From: Verrucomicrobiota bacterium
GTDB lineage: Bacteria > Verrucomicrobiota > Verrucomicrobiia > Chthoniobacterales > UBA10450
Direction: 5' to 3'
DNA: 9,828 bases
NCBI GenBank assembly: GCA_003219115.1
Contig: QHPN01000215.1
Span: 1-9,828 of the forward strand
Both the position numbers and the translations under genes were made by a program. Below, one piece after another: positions 1-6,256 of the stretch (position 1 is the first letter of the stretch; every line of letters begins with the position of its first letter). The notes under the pieces were generated by a model, which saw nothing but the letters and a program-made list of their open reading frames with translations, ran no database searches and was not told where the DNA came from.

Positions 1-51
1 ATCGGATTATAACCAGTGCGTGTAATGTCATCAGCGGACTTCCGGCCCCCC

Positions 52-1551
52 CTACGAGGTGTCACTGCGATTTTGTTCGGTGGCCAATTGCTGCGCATAA
101 GCGAGGGTATCGATATTCTCGATCGTCTTGTCGCGTCGAATGGCTTTGATACGGGGAAACCGCAACGCCAGCCCGCTGGCGTGACGCGTACTGGGTTGGA
201 TGGAATTGAAAGCAACCTCGAGGACGATGTCGGGCTTCACTTCGCGATACCGGCCACGATCAACCAGCGTGTTTTGTTTGAAGTGCTCGGTTAGCTCCGC
301 GATCTCAGCGTCCGTCAGTCCGCTATAGGCTTTGCCGATGGGTAACAGTTCGCCGCTGTTTTCATCGCGCACGGCAAAGGTGTAATCGCTAAGCACATGG
401 TTGCGTTTACCGTGGCCAAGTTCCGCGGCCACGACCACCACATCCAGCGTCGCCAGCTCTTTCTTGAGCTTGAACCAAAACAACCCACGGCGCCCCGGCG
501 AATAAAAACTCTCCGGGTCCTTGATCATCAGGCCTTCGTTCAAACGCAGCCGCGCGCGTTTGAATTCAGTCTCGATTTCGTTAGCTGAATGGGCCGCGAC
601 TACACTGGCGACTTGAAATTTTGGCGGGAGCTTGAGGCCGCGCAGAAGTTCGCGGCGTTCGCGTAACGGTGTTCGTAAGAGTGATCGGCCATCGAAAAAT
701 AACAAATCAAAGGCGACAAATATTACCGGCACATCCGCAGAAGCGGCCTCGAACAAGTCGAGTCCCTCGCTTTTTCGTCCCAGCCGTTTCTGCAAATCGA
801 AAAAAGTCAGCTTGCGGTCTTCCGCGTAAGCGATGATCTCTCCGTCCAGGATCACGTCCGCGGAAAATCCCCGGGCCTTTTCGGCCAGTTCAGGAAACTG
901 ACCAGTAATGCGCTTGAGATCGCGCGAGAAGATTTGAGCGCGATCGCCATTCACGTGGAGTTGCGCACGAATCCCATCGAACTTGTCTTCGACGTAGATT
1001 GTTGTAGCTGCCGGCGTCATCGCCGGCAGAATCTCAAAACTGCCGCCGGTGACGGCGGCAGCTACAACGCGTTTGCTCTCGATAAACCGTTTCCAGATTG
1101 CTTCTGCCGTCGGTTCAGGGCTGGCAAGCATGCACTTAATCGGCCGGAACAGCGTGAGCTCAGCGCGATGAAGTTCTCGTCTTTTGGCCAGCACGGCAGT
1201 GCGACCGATGTCGCCGAGGAGCATGTTCGCTTCCTTCACCTCGTCGAGCGACGCAGTGAAAGCTTTGGCAATTGCTTCCTCGACCAGACCCTCACGCAAT
1301 CCGATGCGCAGATCACCGCTCAGAATCTTGACCACGTACTGTCCTTCCCGGGCAGAGAGACGCGCCAAACGATTTTGCAGCGCGTCTTTTTTCACCACCG
1401 GACCGCGCAGTTTGTGGAGCTGTTCAAAAAACTCGTAGGAATCAACCAGGCCGAACGGTTCCGAAGTTGTCCGGCCACCGAGGACTTCGAACGCCGTCTT
1501 GCCCGCGTCACCATGGCTGGAAGCGATGCGACGGAATTCGGCTTCGCTCAT
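52..1551 (-). CDS. ATP-dependent DNA ligase (LigB-like), ORF lacking its N-terminal start
   Basis: This enzyme seals DNA nicks by adenylating a lysine with ATP, transferring AMP to the 5' phosphate and joining the ends. In the 499-residue ORF from the ATG at 1551, the nucleotidyltransferase motifs are visible: motif I KFDG at 190-193 (K190 is the adenylated lysine), LDGE at 235-238, EGLMIK at 339-344 and WFKLKK at 359-364. The DNA-binding domain precedes them (LSGDLRIGLREG at about 78-89), and an OB-fold domain follows, ending in the pattern EVAFNSIQPSTRHASGLALR. Domain order resembles mycobacterial LigB. About 80 further N-terminal-domain residues are encoded upstream in the same frame (1552-1794), so the ATG at 1551 is probably not the true start. 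Residues 162-184 are encoded by a palindromic insertion. The upstream exonuclease ORF ends with a 4-base ATGA overlap, which looks like coupling but is probably fortuitous. The family call is secure; the start is not. Confidence 0.93.
   Translation of the reverse strand: MSEAEFRRIASSHGDAGKTAFEVLGGRTTSEPFGLVDSYEFFEQLHKLRGPVVKKDALQNRLARLSAREGQYVVKILSGDLRIGLREGLVEEAIAKAFTASLDEVKEANMLLGDIGRTAVLAKRRELHRAELTLFRPIKCMLASPEPTAEAIWKRFIESKRVVAAAVTGGSFEILPAMTPAATTIYVEDKFDGIRAQLHVNGDRAQIFSRDLKRITGQFPELAEKARGFSADVILDGEIIAYAEDRKLTFFDLQKRLGRKSEGLDLFEAASADVPVIFVAFDLLFFDGRSLLRTPLRERRELLRGLKLPPKFQVASVVAAHSANEIETEFKRARLRLNEGLMIKDPESFYSPGRRGLFWFKLKKELATLDVVVVAAELGHGKRNHVLSDYTFAVRDENSGELLPIGKAYSGLTDAEIAELTEHFKQNTLVDRGRYREVKPDIVLEVAFNSIQPSTRHASGLALRFPRIKAIRRDKTIENIDTLAYAQQLATEQNRSDTS
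1001..1068. repeat. Double-hairpin palindromic element inside the ligase gene
   Basis: The outer arms are a perfect 13-bp inverted repeat (GTTGTAGCTGCCG at 1001-1013, complement at 1056-1068). Inside are two hairpins: CTGCCGGCG-TCAT-CGCCGGCAG (1008-1029) and CTGCCGCCG-GTGA-CGGCGGCAG (1040-1061), each with a 9-bp stem and a 4-base loop. The unit lies wholly in coding sequence and contributes ligase residues 162-184, between the DNA-binding domain and the catalytic KFDG motif, without breaking the frame. It has the architecture of a REP-type or Rickettsia-palindromic-element-type repeat. Its copy number in the genome cannot be seen here. Confidence 0.85.
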
Positions 1552-2828
1552 CCTTGTCGCGCCAGCAAGTGCGCGGTAAATAACCGAGCCACCGACCTGC
1601 AGCGTGCGCAGATCCGTTTGCGGGAAAGCGTGCCCGGTAAAATAAGTGGTGGCGACGGCGAGCCGCGCGCCATCCAGCGTCGAGAAATATTCTGACAGCA
1701 GACGGACCTTCTCAAGTTTCGCGGGCGTTGCCGCAATCGCCTGTCCAACATTGGCGAAGGCGAGAAATTCGGATGGCGCGGCCGCGGCCCGGCGTCATCC
1801 CGCGCCGGCGGGACGGCTACAGGAGCTGTATGGTCAATTCCGGCAAGCGACGTTCCGAGCGTGAGCTCCATTTGGTTCTCCTCAGTCAATGCCCACGCTT
1901 CCATCCCGCGCGCGCGCAAATCACGGGCAAAGTGCCCAGCGAATCCATGCAACGTGAAAACTCGTTTTGGTTTTACCAAATCGACATAACGCAGGAGATC
2001 GTCGTAATCGGCGTGATCGGAGAGCGGAAAAGCCGCGTCGACCTGGTAGCGATAGATCGCGTTCGGTTCGACCGCCCAGCCGCTGATCATGGCCACGCGT
2101 TTGCGTGGGATCTTTTCGAGCATGCGCGAGCGATTCGCGCTTGGCGGACAGATCAAAACTTTTCCGGCGACATCGTTCGCACGATAGCAAACGTAATCAC
2201 AAAATTTCTGGCCGTATTGTTCGTAGATGCGCGTCATTTGGTAGACCGCGCCATGCAGCATTGGTGTCAGTTCGGCTCCGGCCAGTGCGCAAAGAATCTC
2301 CTGTGCTTTGCCCAGGGAATAGCCGAGCAACACGGGAACTTCGTTGTTGTCGATCGCATCCCTGCAGAAAGCGACAATCTGGGTAATTACCTCTTCGGTC
2401 GGCGGCAAGCGATAACGCGGAAGGCCGTAGGTGGTCTCCATGATCAATGTGTCGGCTGCTGTCCATTCCGCCGGTTCGGCCGATTGACCGTGACGCAATT
2501 TGAAATCGCCGGTGTAAAGGACCGAGTCGTCCTCCGTCCGCAGAAAGAACTGGGCTGAGCCAAAAATGTGGCCGGCGGGAAACAATGTAACCTGCATTCC
2601 GCGGACATTCTTTTCCTGACCGAACGGCAAAAGAATTTCCCTGCGTTTCCCGGGCAACCGCGCCTGCATCAGACGCGCCGTCCGTTCCGAAACAATAATC
2701 TGGCGGTGCGGCGCGATGTGATCGCTATGCGCGTGAGAAACGAATGCGAAATCCTTGGCCTCCCACGGGTCGAGCCAGAGATTTTGTTGCGGCAAAAACA
2801 CGCCGCGTTCATATCGGATATCGATCAC
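1548..2828 (-). CDS. MBL-fold DNA-repair exonuclease (ligase-associated), 3' end out of frame
   Basis: This is a metallo-beta-lactamase/beta-CASP-type nuclease of the COG1236 / SNM1-like kind that bacteria often encode next to an ATP-dependent ligase. Metal-binding motifs are present: HAHSDH at 32-37, H87 in PAGHIFGSAQ, D108 in YTGDF, H272 in SDHADY and H294 in TLHGFA. The start is a GTG at 2828-2826; translation begins MIDIRYERGVFL and no strong ribosome-binding site is visible. The authentic domain ends near residue 331 (about position 1836). The last 90 or so residues are Arg-rich and correspond to the ligase N-terminal domain read in the wrong frame. The natural product is therefore either a protein of about 335-345 residues or the front half of an exonuclease-ligase fusion. 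The usual companions of this repair cluster, an Lhr-type helicase and a separate phosphoesterase, are not in the window. Confidence 0.9.
   Translation of the reverse strand: MIDIRYERGVFLPQQNLWLDPWEAKDFAFVSHAHSDHIAPHRQIIVSERTARLMQARLPGKRREILLPFGQEKNVRGMQVTLFPAGHIFGSAQFFLRTEDDSVLYTGDFKLRHGQSAEPAEWTAADTLIMETTYGLPRYRLPPTEEVITQIVAFCRDAIDNNEVPVLLGYSLGKAQEILCALAGAELTPMLHGAVYQMTRIYEQYGQKFCDYVCYRANDVAGKVLICPPSANRSRMLEKIPRKRVAMISGWAVEPNAIYRYQVDAAFPLSDHADYDDLLRYVDLVKPKRVFTLHGFAGHFARDLRARGMEAWALTEENQMELTLGTSLAGIDHTAPVAVPPARDDAGPRPRHPNFSPSPMLDRRLRQRPRNLRRSVCCQNISRRWMARGSPSPPLILPGTLSRKRICARCRSVARLFTAHLLARQG
1552..1794 (-). other. Ligase N-terminal domain segment without a start codon
   Basis: Reading the ligase frame upstream of its first ATG gives about 80 residues of convincing ligase N-terminal domain, including FANVGQAIAATPAKLEKV and TYFTGHAFPQ. 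These fit the family pattern 'AAT..KL.KV..L...f' seen in LigB and archaeal-type ligases. The frame is closed upstream by a TGA at 1797-1795, and I find no ATG, GTG or TTG between that stop and 1551. In the exonuclease frame the same bases translate to an Arg/Pro/Ser-rich string typical of out-of-frame reading. A -1 shift, equivalent to one missing base, between the exonuclease and ligase frames somewhere below position 1797 would restore one continuous protein. This could be a genuine lesion, a programmed shift, a rare start codon or a sequencing error. Confidence 0.75.
1798..1830. repeat. Small palindromes at the exonuclease-ligase junction
   Basis: Two short hairpins stand side by side: TCCCGC-GCCG-GCGGGA (1798-1813) and TACAG-GAG-CTGTA (1818-1830). 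They fall between the last clear exonuclease residues and the first clear ligase residues, directly beside the place where the reading frame has to change. They may be a degraded repeat of the same general kind as the element at 1001-1068, but the similarity is only general and the stems are short. Confidence 0.4.
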
Positions 2829-2900
2829 GCCGAAATTTAGCTGCGCATTTCTGCAGGGAAACTGGCATTCGGTTACTGTCCTGATTTAAACGCCAGAATA

Positions 2901-3012
2901 GGAACACAGACTTTCTAGTCTGTGCGCCCAGCGGAGTTTTACTCCGCTGACGTGGTCCTGAGAGCAGCGGGTTAGAAACCCGCTGGGCGCACAGGCCAGT
3001 GGCCCGTGTTCC
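2901..3012. repeat. Compound four-hairpin palindromic repeat
   Basis: Four consecutive hairpins fill the gap between the divergent exonuclease and secreted-protein genes. They are CACAGACT-TTCT-AGTCTGTG (2905-2924), CAGCGGAGT-TTT-ACTCCGCTG (2929-2949), CAGCGGGTT-AGA-AACCCGCTG (2965-2985) and a GGCC-AGT-GGCC core with partly matched flanks (about 2992-3008). The whole unit is itself an inverted repeat: it starts GGAACAC and ends GTGTTCC, and GTGCGCCCAGCGG at 2922 is complementary to CCGCTGGGCGCAC ending at 2992. Such nesting suggests a mobile, non-autonomous palindromic family rather than a terminator. It contains no gene. Confidence 0.85.
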
Positions 3013-3033
3013 GCTGTCGGCATTCGCTCTCCA

Positions 3034-3062
3034 TTGACAGGGTCGCACGCAGCCGGTTTGAT
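3034..3062 (+). promoter_or_regulatory. Candidate sigma70-type promoter for the secreted-protein gene
   Basis: A consensus -35 box TTGACA (3034-3039) is followed, after 17 bases, by TTTGAT (3057-3062), which matches four of six -10 consensus positions. The expected transcription start falls at about 3069-3070, at the ATG itself, which would make the mRNA leaderless. The -35 box lies just downstream of the four-hairpin repeat. Confidence 0.4.
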
Positions 3063-3069
3063 ATCGGTA

Positions 3070-3612
3070 ATGCGATTTATCTGCGCAGTCGCGCTTTTGC
3101 TTGGCCTGAGCTCTGTCGCTCGGGCCGATACCGAACGGGGGAACCTTCCGGTCGCGCTCAACTCCGATTTCGAGTTTCGTAAAGCCAAGATTTATAACCC
3201 GTACGTAAGGGGACAAAAAGCGCAGGGACCTGCGGATGCGAGTAAAAAGGGATTATCCAGGTCGAGAAGTGTGGATCAAGAGGCGTCGCTAAATTTTGAG
3301 CGCTCCTATCGATTGCATGGGGCGGTCACCGGTTTGGATCAACGGCAACGTTTCGGGCAATATTTTGACTTCTTCTGGCGCGCAAAGCGACCATCGGATA
3401 TGACCGTCCGGTTCGAGTACAAACAGGAAAAACTGAAAGCTTTTGTCCAGGCCAAAGAGCAGACCTATCAGAACGTTAGTGGAACAAATCGGAGCGAATT
3501 TCGGGTGGTTGGCGACGAGTACTTTGATGATGGGCAGGTGCTGGCCTGGCGATGTTTACTTATCGAACACGGCCGAATTGTAGCCGAGAAACGCTCTTTT
3601 CTGTGGGATTAG
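3070..3612 (+). CDS. Secreted protein of unknown function
   Basis: I do not recognise this 180-residue product. The start is taken at the ATG at 3070, because an in-frame TTG at 3034 falls in a probable -35 box and would add residues ahead of the signal peptide. The N-terminus (MRFICAVALLLGLSSVARA, residues 1-19) is a typical Sec signal peptide with an ARA-type cleavage site, so the mature protein should be exported. After a basic, low-complexity stretch (about residues 45-68) comes a compact region that ends in alternating polar and hydrophobic segments (FRVVGDEYFDDGQVLAW, then RSFLWD at the C-terminus), suggesting beta structure. There are no membrane helices beyond the signal, no lipobox and no catalytic motif I can name. 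It lies 48 nt upstream of the STAS gene on the same strand and may be co-transcribed or merely adjacent. Confidence 0.7.
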   Translation: MRFICAVALLLGLSSVARADTERGNLPVALNSDFEFRKAKIYNPYVRGQKAQGPADASKKGLSRSRSVDQEASLNFERSYRLHGAVTGLDQRQRFGQYFDFFWRAKRPSDMTVRFEYKQEKLKAFVQAKEQTYQNVSGTNRSEFRVVGDEYFDDGQVLAWRCLLIEHGRIVAEKRSFLWD

Positions 3613-3617
3613 AGCGT

Positions 3618-3646
3618 TTGACTGATCGCGTTAAATTTAATAAGTT
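3618..3646 (+). promoter_or_regulatory. Weak candidate promoter upstream of the STAS gene
   Basis: TTGACT (3618-3623) and TAAGTT (3641-3646) are spaced 17 bases apart within a strikingly AT-rich patch (about 3629-3658) in otherwise GC-rich DNA. The -10 match is poor. Alternative TTTAAT boxes at 3636 and 3647 fit the -10 consensus better but are badly spaced from the -35. This would be the promoter of the STAS-phosphatase-grpE operon if one exists here. Confidence 0.3.
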
Positions 3647-3660
3647 TTTAATAGTCAATT

Positions 3661-4158
3661 GTGGAATCGTCCATTCAGGTCGGTGTGAGCGGCCCTGCCG
3701 TCTGGGTCCGGGTGGAGGGCAAAGGCAGTTTTCTAAATAGCGGAAATTTCAAGCAGTTTGCTCGGGAAATGGTGGACCGCGGCTATCGCGAGTTTGTGAT
3801 TGACCTAACTGACTGCGCGATGATGGATTCGACCTTCATGGGGACAATGGCCGGACTGGCTTTGCGGTTAAAGGAACTGGGCCAGGGGCACTTGAGGGTG
3901 GTGCATTGCGGCGAACGCAGCCGGCAGTTGCTCTCTGGTCTCGGTCTCGATCAGCTTTTCCAAATTTCCAGCGACGGCGCCCGCGCCCCGGAATGCGATG
4001 CGCTCGCAGCCGCCACCATGGGGAAAAAGGAGCAGGCCAGGGAAATGCTGGCCGCTCACGAAGCGCTGTGTGAAGCGGCGCCGGAAAATATTTTGCGGTT
4101 CAAAGACGTTCTCGAGTACCTCAAGCAGGACCTTCACGGCAACCCGGTAAAGAAGTAA
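3661..4158 (+). CDS. STAS-domain anti-sigma-factor-antagonist-like protein
   Basis: In partner-switching systems a STAS protein cycles between a phosphorylated (inactive) form and a dephosphorylated form that binds an anti-sigma kinase or another target. Residues 5-105 have the STAS pattern: VWVRVEGKGSF, then FVIDLTDCAMMDSTFMGTM with the expected phosphorylatable serine at S57, then LRVVHCGERSRQLLSGLGLDQLF. The start is a GTG at 3661; no good ribosome-binding site is seen. An extension of about 55 residues after the STAS fold (KKEQAREMLAAHEALCEAAPENI and on to LKQDLHGNPVKK) is predicted helical and unlike minimal SpoIIAA/RsbV proteins, perhaps a partner-binding tail. The next gene, a PP2C phosphatase, starts 1-16 nt downstream and is the likely enzyme acting on S57. 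No HATPase kinase is in the window. Confidence 0.88.
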   Translation: MESSIQVGVSGPAVWVRVEGKGSFLNSGNFKQFAREMVDRGYREFVIDLTDCAMMDSTFMGTMAGLALRLKELGQGHLRVVHCGERSRQLLSGLGLDQLFQISSDGARAPECDALAAATMGKKEQAREMLAAHEALCEAAPENILRFKDVLEYLKQDLHGNPVKK

Positions 4159-4159
4159 C

Positions 4160-5623
4160 TTGGCCTCGATCGTCATGTGGCCAAGCTTTCTCTTCGCGGC
4201 CCTGGGCTTCGCGATTTTGGGTTGGGCTTTCACCACCTTCCGGCAGACTCGCAAAGTTCATGCTCTCGAGCGGTCGAAGGAAGAGATCCAGGTCGAAGAA
4301 ACCCTGGTCTTCGATTTTCTGCACGGACTGGGGGAAGCGTTTCGGGAAACGATCAAGCCGAACGATTTGCACCGCTTGATTGTCGAGGGAGCGACCCGGA
4401 TTCTCGATGCCCATGGTGGCGCGCTTTATCTCTCCGATCGCAGCGGCAACAAACTCATGCCGGTATTTCTTTCCAAGGGTTGTCCGCCGTTGGTGCTGGT
4501 GCCGGGCCACATCTTACATCAAGCCGCGACGACGCCTGCTGCTTTGGAAGGTTTTTTACGCATGCATAATGTGACAGCCGGTGAAGGTCTGATCGGCACG
4601 GTCTGGCAAACGGGACAGCCAGTCTCGTTAGGCGACCTCTCGCAAGTGGCCGAGTTGGCGCGCCTGCGCGATACACCTTTCGGTACCGCCTCGTTGATGG
4701 CGACGCCGTTGCTTTACGGTAAGCAAAACATGGGCGTGCTCGCGGTCGGCAACGGCCCGATGGGCGCGCCCTTTACTGCGAGTGACTTTGTCGTTTTCAA
4801 ATCGATCGCCGAGCAATCCGCCTTCGCGCTTTACAACGCGATCATTTACTCGGAGGCGAATGAAAAGAAGCGGCTCGATCACGATCTCGAAATCGCGCGC
4901 GACATTCAGCGGATTTTGCTTCCGGCAAAATCGCCGGCCATTCCGGGCTTCGAAATTGCCGGGATCAATATCCCGGCGAAGCAGGTGAGCGGCGACTACT
5001 TTGATTACATCAGAGTCGACGAGAATCGGCTTGGGCTGGCGATTGCGGATGTTTCGGGCAAAGGGGTGCCGGCGTCGTTGATCATGGCGATTTGTCGAAG
5101 CGTGTTGCGGAGCCAGGCGCCGCAGAATCCATCGCCGGCCGAAGTGTTAAAGGCAGTCAATCGCCAGCTTTATCCTGACATCAAAGAGGACATGTTTATT
5201 AGCATGGCATATTTGGTGGTGGATCATTCACTCGGCTCGATTACGCTGGCACGTGCAGGTCACGATGCGCCGCTACTTTATCGTCGCGCCCAGCAAACGG
5301 TGGAACTAGTCAAGCCGCCGGGGATGGTGGTCGGGATCGACAGCGGGAGCGTTTTCGATCGGATCACGAACGATTTCGCCCTTCCGCTCGAACAGGACGA
5401 TTGTCTTGTGCTCTACACCGATGGCGTGACCGAAGCTTTGGATGCAGAGGGATTTGAATTCGGTCCTGATCGGATGATCCAATCGGTGCGGGCGAGCGCT
5501 GCGCAAGGCGCTTCGGCCATCATCACGCGATTAATTGATGATGTCCGCAATTTTGTGGGCTCGCACCCGCAGAACGACGACATCACTTTGATTACCATTC
5601 GTAAACATGAAAAAAACCCCTGA
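4160..5623 (+). CDS. Membrane-anchored GAF-PP2C (SpoIIE/RsbU-type) serine phosphatase
   Basis: This is a 487-residue signalling phosphatase predicted to dephosphorylate the adjacent STAS protein in response to a ligand or signal sensed by its GAF domain. Layout: one hydrophobic helix at about residues 7-25 (FLFAALGFAILGWAF), a linker, a GAF domain at about 60-228, a helical connector (KKRLDHDLEIARDIQRILLP, 236-255) and the PP2C domain from 263 onward. Metal- and phosphate-site motifs are intact: SGDYFD (277-282), DVSGKG (297-302), AGHDAPLLY (366-374), YTDGVTEA (419-426) and NDDITLI (472-478). The start may be the TTG at 4160, preceded by AAAGAAG at 4150-4156, or the in-frame ATG at 4175. It overlaps the start of grpE by 17 nt, implying co-transcription and coupled translation. 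Confidence 0.9.
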   Translation: MASIVMWPSFLFAALGFAILGWAFTTFRQTRKVHALERSKEEIQVEETLVFDFLHGLGEAFRETIKPNDLHRLIVEGATRILDAHGGALYLSDRSGNKLMPVFLSKGCPPLVLVPGHILHQAATTPAALEGFLRMHNVTAGEGLIGTVWQTGQPVSLGDLSQVAELARLRDTPFGTASLMATPLLYGKQNMGVLAVGNGPMGAPFTASDFVVFKSIAEQSAFALYNAIIYSEANEKKRLDHDLEIARDIQRILLPAKSPAIPGFEIAGINIPAKQVSGDYFDYIRVDENRLGLAIADVSGKGVPASLIMAICRSVLRSQAPQNPSPAEVLKAVNRQLYPDIKEDMFISMAYLVVDHSLGSITLARAGHDAPLLYRRAQQTVELVKPPGMVVGIDSGSVFDRITNDFALPLEQDDCLVLYTDGVTEALDAEGFEFGPDRMIQSVRASAAQGASAIITRLIDDVRNFVGSHPQNDDITLITIRKHEKNP

Positions 5624-6167
5624 ACCGCGCGAAGAAGACAAGATTCCGCCCCCGGTTGCGACCGGGTCGGAAAACAATTCCGCCGAGACTGAAACAACCG
5701 ATGATCTGGTTGCCAGTTTGCAAAGCGATCTGGATCGATTTCGCGATCTGGCCTTACGAACGCAAGCAGACTTTGAAAATTACAAGAAACGCGGTGCTCG
5801 CGAGAAAGATGAGGCGATCAAATATGCCAATCGCACTCTGCTCGAGCGGCTCGTTCCGGTCGTCGATAATTTCGAGCTTGGACTATCCGCCGCCCGCGAC
5901 CAAAGCGAACACTCGCCGATTTATTCGGGGATGAGCATGATCTTGAAACAACTTACTGACTTCCTAACGGAAAGTGGACTGGAGCCGGTCGATGCAGTGG
6001 GAAAACAGTTTGATCCCAACCTGCATGAAGCGATCGGCCACGAACCGAGCGATAAAATTCCCGAAGGGCATGTCATTCGACAAACCCGCCGCGGCTATCG
6101 CTTGAAAGATCGCCTGCTGCGACCGGCGACTGTGGTGGTTTCGAGCGGACGGACTGGAAGAAAGTGA
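5607..6167 (+). CDS. grpE: GrpE, nucleotide exchange factor of DnaK
   Basis: GrpE dimers release ADP from the Hsp70 chaperone DnaK so that it can bind ATP and let go of its client; it acts in the cytoplasm. The 186-residue product has a disordered acidic N-terminus (1-33), a long coiled-coil helix (about 34-75, including ADFENYKKR at 54-62), the four-helix dimer region (VPVVDNFELGL at 83-93) and a C-terminal beta-wing with FDPNLHEAIG (135-144) and GYRLKDRLLRPATVVVS (163-179). Length and motif order are normal. Its ATG lies inside the 3' end of the phosphatase gene, a 17-nt overlap. dnaJ follows after an 89-nt repeat-filled gap. dnaK is not in the window, and I saw no CIRCE-type HrcA operator. 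Confidence 0.95.
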   Translation: MKKTPEPREEDKIPPPVATGSENNSAETETTDDLVASLQSDLDRFRDLALRTQADFENYKKRGAREKDEAIKYANRTLLERLVPVVDNFELGLSAARDQSEHSPIYSGMSMILKQLTDFLTESGLEPVDAVGKQFDPNLHEAIGHEPSDKIPEGHVIRQTRRGYRLKDRLLRPATVVVSSGRTGRK

Positions 6168-6248
6168 TAAGTAAGAAGTGACAAGTGACGAGTAACTTCG
6201 GCGCGACGATTGCTGACTCTTGTCACTCGTCATACGTCACTCATTACT
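6163..6248. repeat. Imperfect inverted repeat between grpE and dnaJ
   Basis: The left arm (about 6163-6195) and right arm (about 6220-6248) are built from reiterated AGTGAC/AGTAA-type words. When the right arm is reverse-complemented, roughly two thirds of 29 positions match. The left arm also contains the direct repeat AAGTGAC-AAGTGAC. The arms begin at the last codons of grpE and end just before the dnaJ ATG, so a transcript would place a long, imperfect hairpin between the two genes. That could attenuate or process the message, or simply be a repeat insertion. Confidence 0.6.
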
Positions 6249-6256
6249 AGTTTTAG

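Noticed and set aside
934..1695. Plus-strand ORF of 253 residues opposite the ligase
   Set aside because: It is antisense to a gene with all ligase motifs, and its translation is Arg/Cys/His-rich without any domain pattern.
1728..2558. Plus-strand ORF of 276 residues opposite the exonuclease
   Set aside because: It is antisense to the metallo-beta-lactamase domain, whose metal motifs are intact; the product has no recognisable feature.
2901..3012. CRISPR array or tandem terminators
   Set aside because: The hairpins differ in sequence, with no regular repeat-spacer pattern, and none is followed by a T-tract.
6168..6256. CIRCE (HrcA) operator in the grpE-dnaJ spacer
   Set aside because: The TTAGCACTC-N9-GAGTGCTAA pattern is absent; the inverted repeat there is built from AGTGAC words.
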